A DNA stretch of 64,000 nt from Bradyrhizobium roseum (GTDB lineage: Bacteria; Pseudomonadota; Alphaproteobacteria; Rhizobiales; Xanthobacteraceae), in assembly GCF_030413175.1 (NCBI RefSeq), contig NZ_CP129212.1, positions 5,742,450 through 5,806,449 of the forward strand, read 5' to 3'. The notes under the pieces were generated by a model. The model searched no databases, was not told the DNA's origin, and saw nothing but the letters and a program-made list of their open reading frames with translations. Below, piece after piece: positions 1-8,548 of this stretch; positions within the stretch are counted from its first letter, which is position 1; each line of letters starts with the position of its first letter. The position numbers and the translations under genes are program-made.

Positions 1-181
1 CAGACCTCCAGTTCAAACTTTGATTTTTTCGGGACTTCGGTTGCCCGCTCTGATCCAATATTGCAGCAACGTTCGTGCCAAGGGGCAACATCTTGGGGAA
101 CAGGGTCTTGGGGGACGGGCTTCTGGCACGGGCCTTGTATCAGGTGGAGCGGGCCCGAACGCCGCAATCTGGGGGAAGTCC
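1..181. other. Leader region of the NCS2 permease gene, no gene seen
   Basis: The window opens in non-coding sequence. The only clear signal is a purine-rich GGGGAAG just before the ATG at 182, a ribosome binding site. The reading frame is open upstream of 182, but that part lacks the family's N-terminal sequence. I could not define a promoter. Confidence 0.4.
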
Positions 182-1579
182 ATGACCACAGCCACCGAAA
201 CCCATCCGGTCGACGAGATCCTGCCGACGCCGCGGCTGCTGGCGCTCGGCCTGCAGCATGTATTGGTCATGTATGCCGGCGCGGTCGCCGTGCCGTTGAT
301 CATTGGCCGGGCGCTGAAATTGCCGCCGGAGGACGTGGCCTTCCTGATCACTGCCGACCTGTTTGCCTGCGGTATTGCCACGCTGGTGCAATGTATCGGC
401 TTTCCCGGCGTCGGTATCCGGTTGCCGGTGATGATGGGCGTGACGTTTGCCTCGGTCGGGCCGATGCTGTCGATGGCGGCGGCCCCCGACATCGGCCTGC
501 TCGGCATCTACGGCTCGGTGATCGCAGCCGGGCTGTTTGCCATTGTTGCCGCGCCTTTTGTCAGCCGGCTGCTGCCGCTGTTTCCTCCGGTCGTCACGGG
601 CACCATCATCCTGGTAATCGGCATTTCCCTGATGCGGGTCGGCATCAACTGGGCCGGCGGCGGCCTGCCGACTTTGACCAAGGTCGTCGACGGCGTGCCC
701 GGCGCCTTCCCAAATCCAGCCTATGGCCAGTTGCAGGGGCTCGGCATCGCGCTGTTCGTGCTGCTGGTGATCCTCGGCCTGATCAAATGGGGCACCGGCT
801 TCGTCGCCAATGTCGCGGTGCTGCTCGGCATCGTCGCCGGCGCCATACTTGCGGCGGCTCTCGGCGTCATGCATTTCGAGAAGGTCGCTGCGGCGCCATG
901 GGCCGCGATCGTGCTGCCGCTGCATTTCGGGATGCCGAAATTTCAGCTGATCCCCATCGTCACCATGTGCATCGTGATGATCGTGGTGATGATCGAATCC
1001 CTCGGCATGTTCCTGGCGCTGGGCGAGATCACCGGCAAGGCGATCAGCCGCGACGCGCTGACCCGTGGCTTGCGGGCCGACGGCGTCGGCACCTTCCTGG
1101 GCGGGCTGTTCAACACCTTTCCCTATACGTCGTTCTCGCAGAATGTCGGCCTGGTCGGCATCACCGGCGTGCGCTCGCGCTGGGTCACGATCGCCGGCGG
1201 CGGCATCCTGCTGCTGCTCGGGCTGGTGCCGAAGATGGCGGCGCTGGTCGAAGCCGTGCCGCTGGTGGTGCTGGGCGGCGCCGGCCTCGTGATGTTCGGC
1301 ATGGTGGCGGCCACCGGCGCGCGCATCCTCACCGCGGTCGACTTCAAGAACAACCGCTACAATTTGTTCGTGGTCGCCATCTCGGTCGGCTTCGGCATGA
1401 TCCCGCTGGTTTCGCCGAATTTCTTCAAGAACTTGCCGCACGACCTGCATCCGTTGCTGGAGTCAGGCATTCTGCTCAGCGCGCTGGTCGCGGTGGCGCT
1501 GAACGCCTTCTTCAACGGCGTCAGCGGCAAGACGGCGGAAGCCGACGCCGCGTCGGCCGCGGCCTCGGCGACGCATTAG
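182..1579 (+). CDS. NCS2 family nucleobase (probably urate/xanthine) permease
   Basis: This 465-residue inner-membrane protein belongs to the nucleobase-cation symporter-2 (nucleobase-ascorbate) family, which imports xanthine, urate or uracil with protons. It has a run of hydrophobic segments from about residue 10 to 440. The family signature appears as QNVGLVGITG, and a TM8-like acidic stretch VMIESLGMFLALGEITGK precedes it. The ATG at 182 follows a GGGGAAG ribosome binding site and gives the usual family start. The next genes, on the opposite strand, break down 5-hydroxyisourate and allantoin, so urate or xanthine is the likely cargo. The substrate is inferred from context; family membership is clear. 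Confidence 0.9.
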   Translation: MTTATETHPVDEILPTPRLLALGLQHVLVMYAGAVAVPLIIGRALKLPPEDVAFLITADLFACGIATLVQCIGFPGVGIRLPVMMGVTFASVGPMLSMAAAPDIGLLGIYGSVIAAGLFAIVAAPFVSRLLPLFPPVVTGTIILVIGISLMRVGINWAGGGLPTLTKVVDGVPGAFPNPAYGQLQGLGIALFVLLVILGLIKWGTGFVANVAVLLGIVAGAILAAALGVMHFEKVAAAPWAAIVLPLHFGMPKFQLIPIVTMCIVMIVVMIESLGMFLALGEITGKAISRDALTRGLRADGVGTFLGGLFNTFPYTSFSQNVGLVGITGVRSRWVTIAGGGILLLLGLVPKMAALVEAVPLVVLGGAGLVMFGMVAATGARILTAVDFKNNRYNLFVVAISVGFGMIPLVSPNFFKNLPHDLHPLLESGILLSALVAVALNAFFNGVSGKTAEADAASAAASATH

Positions 1580-1593
1580 CCGGAGGAGTGCGA

Positions 1594-2478
1594 TCAGCTT
1601 CCGCGATAGGTCGCATAGCTCCACGGCGTGACCAGCAACGGCACATGGAGATGGCCCTCGGGGTCGCTCACCGCAAACTGCAGCGGAATGCGATCGAGAA
1701 ACGGCGGATCGGACAGCGTCACGCCGCGATCGGCAAAATAGCCGCCGACGTGAAATGTCAGTTCGTAGCGGCCGATCGGCACCGGCCGCCCGCCGATCAG
1801 CGGCTGATCGGTGCGGCCGTCGCTGTTGGTGATCGCGCGACCTACCACGCGGGCCTCGCCGAGTTCCGACAGTTCGGTCAGTTCTACCGCGATCCCCGCT
1901 GCGGGCTTGCCGCTGTGGGTGTCCAGCACATGGGTCGACAGGCGGCCGTGCACGGCAAGCTTGTCCTCGGACGCGACGAGTTGGTCGACACGCAGCGCCG
2001 CGACCCGACAGACTTCCTCGATCGACCGGCGCATCTCGGCGCTCGCGTCATTCAGCAACCGGCGTTCGAAATCGCGCAGGATGGAATCGCGGGTGTGACG
2101 GCGAACGCAAACAATGTAGGGAAAGCCGAATTTCGTCCGGTAGGCGTTGTTCGCGCGCTCGAAGGCTTCATATTCGGCATCCGAGAGCCGATCGAGCCCG
2201 ACCCCGTCCTGTTCGGCGGTGGATTCGGCCGTGAGGCCCGCCGCACGTTGCGTCTTGTTGGCAAGATCGGGATGCGCCTTGACCAGTTTCAGCCGCGTTT
2301 CGTCCGACGCGCCCTCCACTACCGCCTTCATCGCTGCGAAAAGAGAAGCCACGCCGGCAAACGGCCGCATCGCGGCCACCGCTTCCGCCACCCACGGCGA
2401 ATGCTCGAATACATTGGCCAATGCGGCGACGAAATCGTCCTTGCTGGCAATGTTGAGATCGGAAAGCTTTTTCCGCAT
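1594..2478 (-). CDS. uraD/uraH: Bifunctional OHCU decarboxylase / 5-hydroxyisourate hydrolase
   Basis: The 294-residue protein joins two urate-pathway enzymes. Residues 1 to about 170 are 2-oxo-4-hydroxy-4-carboxy-5-ureidoimidazoline decarboxylase, with the HPDLA active-site histidine motif and FGFPYI. Residues from about 178 to 294 are a transthyretin-like 5-hydroxyisourate hydrolase, starting GRLSTHVLDT and ending in the hallmark YRGS. The C-terminal half acts first in the pathway and the N-terminal half second, together giving S-allantoin. The domain order matches plant allantoin synthase (TTL). It is the last gene of a minus-strand operon behind the DUF3830 gene and puuE. No urate oxidase is in the window, so the step before must be encoded elsewhere. 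Confidence 0.93.
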   Translation of the reverse strand: MRKKLSDLNIASKDDFVAALANVFEHSPWVAEAVAAMRPFAGVASLFAAMKAVVEGASDETRLKLVKAHPDLANKTQRAAGLTAESTAEQDGVGLDRLSDAEYEAFERANNAYRTKFGFPYIVCVRRHTRDSILRDFERRLLNDASAEMRRSIEEVCRVAALRVDQLVASEDKLAVHGRLSTHVLDTHSGKPAAGIAVELTELSELGEARVVGRAITNSDGRTDQPLIGGRPVPIGRYELTFHVGGYFADRGVTLSDPPFLDRIPLQFAVSDPEGHLHVPLLVTPWSYATYRGS

Positions 2479-2488
2479 CGGTCCCTGC

Positions 2489-3427
2489 CTATCCTATATC
2501 AAAAGCGTGGTCGGCGAGATCCGCCAGGTTGGCGTGCCAATGCTGCGCGATCTGCAGCCGCGTCGGCACCCAGACCCGCTCGTGCTGACCGATGTAGTCG
2601 AGAAACCGCAGCAGCGCCGCGGCGCGACCGGGGCGGCCGACGACCCGGCAATGCAGGCCGACCGACATCATCTTCGGCGAAGTTTCGCCTTCCCGGTAAA
2701 GGACGTCAAAGCTGTCCTTGAGATAGGTGAAGAACTCGTCGCCGCCGCCAAAACCCTGCGGGTTAATAAAGCGCATGTCGTTGGCATCGAGCGTGTATGG
2801 AATGACCAGATGCGGCTTCGATCCGCGCGACCTGATCCAGTATGGCAGGTCGTCGGCGTAGGAGTCGCAGAGATAAAGCAGCCCGTCGGCTTCCATCAGA
2901 AGCCTGAGGGTGTTGATCGAGGTGCGTCCGGTGTACCAGCCGAGCGGAGGCGCGCCGGTCGCCTCGGCATGGATGCTGATCGCCGCCGCGATCTCGGCCC
3001 GCTCCTCGGCCTCCGTCATGTCTTTGTGCTCGATCCATTTCCTGCTGTGGCTGGCGATGTCCCAGCCGGCCTCCTTCATGGCGGCGACCGCGTCCGGGTT
3101 TCGCTGCAGCGCCATCGCGACGCCGAACACGGTCGCCGGCAGATTGCGCTCGGTGAACGCCCGCCACAGCCGCCAGAACCCGGCGCGCGAGCCATATTCG
3201 AACATCGATTCAATATTGGCATGGCGTTGGCCGGGCCAGGGCTGCGCGCCCAGCACGTCGGAAAGGAAGGCTTCCGAGGCACGATCGCCGTCGAGAATGT
3301 TGTTCTCGCCGCCCTCCTCGAAATTCACCACGAACTGCACCGCGACCCGCGCATCGCCGGGCCATTTCGGATCGGGCGGGTTGCGCCCGTAGCCGCGGAA
3401 GTCGCGCGGATAGGACGGCGCGGCCAT
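2489..3427 (-). CDS. puuE: PuuE-type allantoinase (polysaccharide-deacetylase fold)
   Basis: The 312-residue protein matches the cofactor-light allantoinase PuuE, a NodB/polysaccharide-deacetylase-like enzyme that opens allantoin to allantoate. It shows the family N-terminus (YPRDFRGYGRNPPDPKWPG), the segment VNFEEGGENN, the Glu/His-rich HSRKWIEHKDMTEAEE, and the late HCRVVGRPGRAAAL. It is cytoplasmic, with no signal peptide. It lies 10 bases upstream of the fused uraD/uraH gene and 3 bases after the DUF3830 gene, so the three are almost certainly cotranscribed. Context and motifs agree, so the assignment is firm. Confidence 0.93.
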   Translation of the reverse strand: MAAPSYPRDFRGYGRNPPDPKWPGDARVAVQFVVNFEEGGENNILDGDRASEAFLSDVLGAQPWPGQRHANIESMFEYGSRAGFWRLWRAFTERNLPATVFGVAMALQRNPDAVAAMKEAGWDIASHSRKWIEHKDMTEAEERAEIAAAISIHAEATGAPPLGWYTGRTSINTLRLLMEADGLLYLCDSYADDLPYWIRSRGSKPHLVIPYTLDANDMRFINPQGFGGGDEFFTYLKDSFDVLYREGETSPKMMSVGLHCRVVGRPGRAAALLRFLDYIGQHERVWVPTRLQIAQHWHANLADLADHAFDIG

Positions 3428-3430
3428 GCC

Positions 3431-3844
3431 TTAAACTTCCTCGAAGCGGATCTTCTGCGCGCCCTTCCACAGCACGGCCTTGCCGAAAGCGGTCAGGTTT
3501 TCCAGCCCGGAGGTCAGGGTGATGAAGTGGTTGCCGGCCAGCTGGCCCATCTTGCTCGCAAAATGCACGCCACCATAGGCCAGCAGGATTTCGGTTTCGC
3601 TGATGCCGCCAGGATAGAGAATGATCTGGCCGGGCGCGGGATAGCTGGTGTGGTTCTCGTAAGTGACGCCGAAATCGAGATCGCCGAGCGGCATCCAGAC
3701 GCCCTCGCCGCTCCAGCGCACATGGATCGCCTGGCTTTCGAACGGCATCGCCTTGCGGAAGGCGGCCACGGTTTTGGGCGCCAATTGCTCCTCGAAACGG
3801 GCTTCAAAGGTAAATTCGCCGGCGCGGACAATCAGTTGGCTCAT
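3431..3844 (-). CDS. DUF3830 family protein of the urate operon
   Basis: This 137-residue protein starts MSQLIVRAGEFTFEAR and belongs to DUF3830, a small family with a cyclophilin-like barrel and no assigned reaction that I know of. The frame stays open further upstream to 4060, but the ATG at 3844 gives the usual family length and start; the extension is low-complexity and arginine-rich. It is the first gene of the operon with puuE and uraD/uraH, a few bases before puuE. A role with a cyclic ureide intermediate is only inferred from this position. Residues such as E87-T-E-I and the HFASKMGQLAGNHFITL stretch look conserved within the family. Confidence 0.75.
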   Translation of the reverse strand: MSQLIVRAGEFTFEARFEEQLAPKTVAAFRKAMPFESQAIHVRWSGEGVWMPLGDLDFGVTYENHTSYPAPGQIILYPGGISETEILLAYGGVHFASKMGQLAGNHFITLTSGLENLTAFGKAVLWKGAQKIRFEEV

Positions 3845-4085
3845 CGGTCTCTGCTTCTGGATTACGGGTGAAGGACACGTTCGACCGTATCCATTGCAGC
3901 CGGAATGAGCGGAAGCAAGGCCCATTCCAGCCCCGCTGGCCGGTTCGCGCCAGCACGGCGAAGCGATGGCGGCAGCGGATGCCAGCCGTGAGCACGACGC
4001 GTAACGGAACGGCCGTAAACGCTTGCCTTCCCTCGATGTTGTGCGTTTCAATCCGCTCAAACATCAGGCGCCCGAGGAAGCACCC

Positions 4086-5159
4086 ATGCCCGCAAGAATC
4101 ATCGGAATGATCGGCACCCAGCAGGAAGGCATCGCGGTTCACCTCATCAAGGGACAGATATCTCGACAATGGGTGGTCGATTTCACCCGCCTGCACGAGC
4201 AGTGGAACTATGACTCCGTGCTCGTTGGATATTACGCCTCGGCCGCCGAAGGTTTTGCCATCGCGCTCTACGCCGCCGACCATACCGAGCGGATCAAGTT
4301 CCTGATCGCGCACCGGCCGGGCTCGGTGGCGCCCGCGCTCGCCGCGCGGCAGGTCGCGACCTTCGACCAGCTCACGCAGGGCCGGATGGCGCTGCACATC
4401 ATCGCCGGCACCAGCGACGCCGACCAGGCCAGCGAAGGCGACTTTCTGCCCAAGAACGACCGCTACCGCCGCGGCGGCGAATATCTCGACGTCATGCAGA
4501 AACTCTGGACCAGCGACCGCCCGATCGACCACCAAGGCGAGTTCTACCGCGTCGAGGGCGGCTATACCGACATCAAGCCGTATCAGCAGCCCTACCCCTC
4601 GCTGTTCTTCGGCGGCTCGTCCGACGGCGCACTGGAAATGGGCGCCAGACATTGCGACGTGTTCGCGGTGTTCGGCGAACCGCTCAAGGAAACGGCCGAG
4701 CGGGTGCAGGATTTCCGCCGGCGCGCGGCAGCCTTCGGACGCCGCGTCGGCTTCAACATGTCGCTGCGGCCGATTATGGCGGAAACCGAGGGCGCGGCCT
4801 GGGACAAGGCCAATGCGCTTTTGGCCGACGTCGAGCGCAAGACCGGCGCGGCGCCGCAGCCGACCAACCATTCCGCCGAACGCCTGCTCGGCTACGCCGC
4901 CCGCGGCGACGTGCATGACGAGCGGCTGTGGATGGGGATCGCCCGCGCTACCGGCGCGCCGGGCAACACGTCATGCCTGGTCGGAACGCCGGACCAGATT
5001 GCCGAGGCGGTGCTCGAGTATTACCGGCTCGGCATTCATTCCTTCCTGCTGCGCGGTTTTGAGAACCCTCACGACACGATGGCAATCGGCCGCGATCTCA
5101 TTCCGCGCATCAAAGCGGGCGCGCTGGCGATCGACCGGCAGGCGGAAGCCGCCGAGTAA
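4086..5159 (+). CDS. LLM class flavin-dependent oxidoreductase (SsuD-like)
   Basis: The 357-residue protein is a luciferase-like monooxygenase of the alkanesulfonate monooxygenase type. It uses reduced flavin supplied by a partner reductase. The sequence shows the early MIGTQQEGIAVHLIKG, the substrate-loop IIAGTSDADQASEGDFL, and YPSLFFGGSSDGALEMGARHCDVFAVFGEP, all typical of the TIM-barrel family. The ATG at 4086 was chosen over the longer open frame because the family begins there. It diverges from the urate operon across a 241-base gap in which no gene is seen, and is followed by a quinone-reductase-like gene. The true substrate (sulfonate, urate derivative or other) cannot be told. Confidence 0.85.
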   Translation: MPARIIGMIGTQQEGIAVHLIKGQISRQWVVDFTRLHEQWNYDSVLVGYYASAAEGFAIALYAADHTERIKFLIAHRPGSVAPALAARQVATFDQLTQGRMALHIIAGTSDADQASEGDFLPKNDRYRRGGEYLDVMQKLWTSDRPIDHQGEFYRVEGGYTDIKPYQQPYPSLFFGGSSDGALEMGARHCDVFAVFGEPLKETAERVQDFRRRAAAFGRRVGFNMSLRPIMAETEGAAWDKANALLADVERKTGAAPQPTNHSAERLLGYAARGDVHDERLWMGIARATGAPGNTSCLVGTPDQIAEAVLEYYRLGIHSFLLRGFENPHDTMAIGRDLIPRIKAGALAIDRQAEAAE

Positions 5160-5243
5160 AGCTTCATCCGAAATATCGCAGGTGCTGCAAGGTGCGGGCA
5201 TAACGCACTGGAGACCAAGAAGAAAACGCATGAAGGAAATTGC

Positions 5244-6221
5244 ATGAAGGCCGTGGTTGTCGAGAACTACGATTCGATCGACGGCATCGCGATCAAGGAG
5301 ATCGATACTCCGGGCCTTTCCAAAGGCGAAGTCCGCGTCAAGGTCGGCGCGGCGGCGGTTGGCTTCGTCGACGGATTGAAGGTGCAAGGGCTCTATCAGA
5401 CCAGGGACCCGCTGCCCTTCGTGCCGGGAACGGAGTTTGCCGGCATCGTCGAAGCCGTGGCCGATGGCGTCACTGCGTTCAGGCCCGGCATGCCTGTCAT
5501 CGGCATGACCCGTTCCGGCGCGCTCGCCGAGTACATCTCGGTGCCGTCAGCGGCGCTCAAGCAGTTGCCGCCGCAGGTTCCCTTCGAGGCCGGCGCGTCG
5601 TTTCAGGCCAATTATCTGACCGGACTTTACGCGCTGGAGGCCCGCGCGTCGCTGCGCGAGGGGGAAATCCTGCTGGTGCTGGGGGCGGCCGGCGGCGTCG
5701 GCATCGCCGCCGTCCAGATCGGAAAACTGATGGGCGCGCGGGTGATCGCAGCTGCCTCGACGGCGGAAAAGCGCGACTTCGCGGTCCGGTTCGGCGCTGA
5801 CCAGACCATCGACTACACCAAGGCCGACTGGCGCGACACGCTGAAGGAATTGACCGGCGGACATGGCCCCGACGTGATCTTCGACCCCGTCGGCGGCGAG
5901 GTCGCGCTGCAGGCGTTTCGCTCGATCGCCTGGCGCGGTCGGCATCTGGTGGTCGGCTTCGCCTCTGGCACCATTCCGGCGCTGGCGTTCAACCTGCCGC
6001 TCCTGAAGGGCGGCGCCCTGCTCGGCGTCGACCTCGCCCAGATCCAGAGGCGCGAGCCGGAGACCCACGCCCGCCTGATCGCACAATTGTTCGACTGGCT
6101 GGCATCAGGCAAGTTGCATCCCGTGGTCGGCAAGGTCGTGCCGTTCGAGAATTTCCGCGAGGCGTTCAAGACGATGCAGTCACGATCGGCGCTCGGCAAG
6201 ATGATCGTCAAATTCGGCTGA
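5244..6221 (+). CDS. NADPH:quinone oxidoreductase family protein (MDR superfamily)
   Basis: The 325-residue protein is a zinc-free medium-chain dehydrogenase/reductase like QOR. The N-terminal GroES-like half contains PFVPGTEFAGIVEAV, and the Rossmann half contains LGAAGGVGIAAVQIGKLMGA with the NADPH-binding AASTAEKRDFAVRFGADQTIDY. It reduces quinones or enones with NADPH. The start at 5244 follows GAAGGAAATTGC, a good ribosome binding site. It is 84 bases after the luciferase-like gene and 29 before the DUF2889 gene, in the same direction, so a three-gene unit is likely. The physiological substrate is unknown. Confidence 0.88.
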   Translation: MKAVVVENYDSIDGIAIKEIDTPGLSKGEVRVKVGAAAVGFVDGLKVQGLYQTRDPLPFVPGTEFAGIVEAVADGVTAFRPGMPVIGMTRSGALAEYISVPSAALKQLPPQVPFEAGASFQANYLTGLYALEARASLREGEILLVLGAAGGVGIAAVQIGKLMGARVIAAASTAEKRDFAVRFGADQTIDYTKADWRDTLKELTGGHGPDVIFDPVGGEVALQAFRSIAWRGRHLVVGFASGTIPALAFNLPLLKGGALLGVDLAQIQRREPETHARLIAQLFDWLASGKLHPVVGKVVPFENFREAFKTMQSRSALGKMIVKFG

Positions 6222-6250
6222 AGCCCAGCGTTGACGCAGGACAGGAACTG

Positions 6251-6832
6251 ATGCCTCCGGAAAACAGCAATACATCGCGCCGCCACATGCACACGCGGTC
6301 GATCACCTGCGAAGGCTTTTTGCGCGACGACGGCCTTTGGGAAGTCGAGGCATGGCTGCGCGACACAAAGCCCTTTCTCCAGCCCGCCAGCCGTTTTCGC
6401 GGCGAACTGAAACCCGGCGACCCCGTCCATGATATCGGCCTGCGGCTCGCGATCGACGAGACCATGACCATCCGCGAAGCGGAGGCCATGATGCGCGGCA
6501 CACCCTATGCGACCTGCATCGACGTCGAGCCGATCCTGGGCCGCCTCGTCGGCGAGCGCGTCGGCCCGGGATGGCGCGAAGTGTTACGGCGCAAAATTGC
6601 CCGGCTGGAGACCTGCACCCACCTGATGGAATTGCTCGGCCCCGCCGTGACCACGCTGTATCAGACCATGTCCCACGGCAAGAATCCCGAGGGCCGCGAC
6701 TCGCTGGAGGATCAGCAAAAAACCGGCAGGCGGCCGTTCTTCATCGGCGGATGCCATTCCTGGCGCACGGATGGCCCGGTGGTCGCAGCGATGTTCCCGC
6801 AGTTTGTGACCGAGCCCGTAGCGAAGGACTAG
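6251..6832 (+). CDS. DUF2889 domain-containing protein
   Basis: The 193-residue cytoplasmic protein matches DUF2889: HTRSITCEGFLRDDGLWEVEAWLRDTK near the start, then IDETMTIREAEAMMRGTPYATC and CTHLMELLGPAVTTLYQTM. Members often sit near aromatic or phenylpropanoid catabolism genes, but no reaction has been assigned that I know of. Conserved Cys, His and Glu residues could bind a metal; that is a guess. It follows the quinone-reductase gene closely and ends 2 bases before the convergent SulP stop codon, so the two transcripts overlap. The start at 6251 has a weak AGGA upstream; a start at the internal MHTRS is possible. Confidence 0.78.
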   Translation: MPPENSNTSRRHMHTRSITCEGFLRDDGLWEVEAWLRDTKPFLQPASRFRGELKPGDPVHDIGLRLAIDETMTIREAEAMMRGTPYATCIDVEPILGRLVGERVGPGWREVLRRKIARLETCTHLMELLGPAVTTLYQTMSHGKNPEGRDSLEDQQKTGRRPFFIGGCHSWRTDGPVVAAMFPQFVTEPVAKD

Positions 6833-6833
6833 T

Positions 6834-8108
6834 CTAGGCGCGCGCGCGAACGCGATCATAGATCGCAAACGCCGCCGCCAATAGACAGCCGGCGATGATG
6901 CCGACGGTCAGATCCTCGACCAGGGTCAAGCCGAAGGTCGCAATCAATACACTGGCCGGGCGCCAGGCGTGAAGCAGGCGGAAAAACTCCTCCCTCTCCG
7001 CCATGTTCCAGCACACGACCACCAGCACGCCGGCGAGCGCCGAGAGCGGAACAAAGCTCGCCAGCGGCGCAGCCACCACCATGAACACCAGCACGAACAG
7101 CGCATGCGCCATGCCGGAAACCGGGCTGCACGCGCCGGCGCGGATATTGGTCGCGGTGCGGGCGATGGTGCCGGTCACGCTGATGCCGCCGAAGATGGCG
7201 GAAGCGATGTTGGCGATGCCTTGCGCCACTACCTCCATGTTGTAGCGATGCTTGCGCCCGGTCATGCCGTCGGCAACTTTTGCGGACAGCAGGCTTTCGA
7301 CCGCGCCGAGCAGCGTGAAGGAAAGCGCTGTCGGCAACAATTCGATGATTGTGGCGTAGGACATCGCTGGCAGGCGTGGCCCCGGCAAACCGTCGGGAAG
7401 CTGGCCAAAGCGGCTGCCGACGGTCTCCACCGGCAGATGGAACAGCCAGGCCACGACCGAGGCCAGCACCACCGCGATCAACATGCCCGGCCAGTTTGGC
7501 GCGAAGCGCCGCAGCAGGAAGATCAGGGCGGCGGTGCTAACGCCCACGGCAAGCGCGGCGGGATTGAGCGTCGGCAGCGCCTGGCCGAGCGCGATAAGCT
7601 TCGGCAATAGCTGGCCAGGTTCGGCAGCAACCAACTTCAAGCCACCGAGATCCCTGAGCTGGCTGGCAAAGATCGTGACCGCAATGCCGGCGGTAAAGCC
7701 GATGGTCACCGCATGCGGAATATAACGGATCAGCGAACCGAGCCGCAAAAGGCCGATCAGTGTCAGCATGAAGCCGGAGATGAAGACGGTCAGCAGCAGC
7801 CCTTCGAGGCCGAACCGCGTCACGGTGGCCGCGACCAGCACGATGAACGCGCCGGCGGGACCGCCGATCTGATAGCGGCTACCGCCGAGCGCCGACACCA
7901 GGAAGCCGCCGATCACGGCGGCGTACAATCCCCGCTCGGGCGATACGCCCGAGGCGACGGCGATCGCCATCGAAAGCGGCAGCGCGACGATCGCGACCGT
8001 CAGGGCCGCAAGCATATCCCTTCGAAAGTGGGCGAGTCCGTAGCCTTCCGACAGAACGGTGACGAGCTTGGGACGGTAATGATGCGCGGTCGCGGAGCCA
8101 TCAGGCAT
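6834..8108 (-). CDS. SulP family anion transporter lacking a STAS domain
   Basis: The 424-residue membrane protein belongs to the SulP (SLC26) family of sulfate/bicarbonate/dicarboxylate transporters. It shows the family segment GLYAAVIGGFLVSALGGSRYQIGGPAGAFIV and about ten to twelve hydrophobic helices. It ends right after the last membrane segment (LTVGIIAGCLLAAAFAIYDRVRARA). The cytoplasmic STAS domain, normally about 100 further residues, is absent, and the stop codon touches the end of the convergent DUF2889 gene. Short SulP proteins without STAS do exist, so this need not be a broken gene. Ion specificity cannot be read from sequence. Confidence 0.88.
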   Translation of the reverse strand: MPDGSATAHHYRPKLVTVLSEGYGLAHFRRDMLAALTVAIVALPLSMAIAVASGVSPERGLYAAVIGGFLVSALGGSRYQIGGPAGAFIVLVAATVTRFGLEGLLLTVFISGFMLTLIGLLRLGSLIRYIPHAVTIGFTAGIAVTIFASQLRDLGGLKLVAAEPGQLLPKLIALGQALPTLNPAALAVGVSTAALIFLLRRFAPNWPGMLIAVVLASVVAWLFHLPVETVGSRFGQLPDGLPGPRLPAMSYATIIELLPTALSFTLLGAVESLLSAKVADGMTGRKHRYNMEVVAQGIANIASAIFGGISVTGTIARTATNIRAGACSPVSGMAHALFVLVFMVVAAPLASFVPLSALAGVLVVVCWNMAEREEFFRLLHAWRPASVLIATFGLTLVEDLTVGIIAGCLLAAAFAIYDRVRARA

Positions 8109-8548
8109 TGCGGGTCAACCGATCGAGGGACTCATCTATTATAGCGAGGCGCGGGGCATGGAACCACAAAAACCCCAGCTCATTGCAGCGGTACACGCGG
8201 CAAAGTATCCGCAAAAGCGCGGGCATCATACCGCCAAAATACCCTTAGGTTGTGATCCTCAAGCGTTGCCTCTAATAAACTTCACTGGCACGCCACGGCC
8301 GAAGCCAACACGTATGTTCCCGCGAGACGAAATTCTCGCATTGGCGAAACGCGACGAGATGCACGAGGCGCAAAAGGACGCAGTTGGACCCGATCGGCAG
8401 TTTGCGCGTGACGCCGCCCCTCGCCGGTGTCACTATCTCGCTATAACAAAAGCTGCGCACGTCGGACGAAGCGCGGCTGCCGAGGGGGAAACAAAAGCGT
8501 CAATGTCGGCGCGCGCGTTCCTTTGGCCAACCCGTCCGTTGGCGTCGC
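8109..8548. other. Divergent promoter region of SulP and ABC operons, no gene seen
   Basis: These 440 bases separate two divergent genes. The only open frame across them (8158 to 8646, plus strand) runs into the ABC permease in another frame, has no family resemblance and is rejected. I found no clear palindrome, riboswitch or tRNA. The downstream permease start at 8549 has no convincing Shine-Dalgarno sequence. Promoters for both flanking genes must lie here, but I cannot place them. Confidence 0.4.

Noticed and set aside
61..2721. Very long plus-strand open frame (886 codons) across the permease and the uraD/uraH region
   Set aside because: It is an out-of-frame shadow of GC-rich genes: arginine/histidine-rich, no family match, and it spans genes on both strands.
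3845..4085. Possible N-terminal extension of DUF3830 and of the luciferase-like gene into the shared gap
   Set aside because: Both frames stay open, but the extra residues are basic, low-complexity and outside the family borders; the gap more likely holds divergent promoters.
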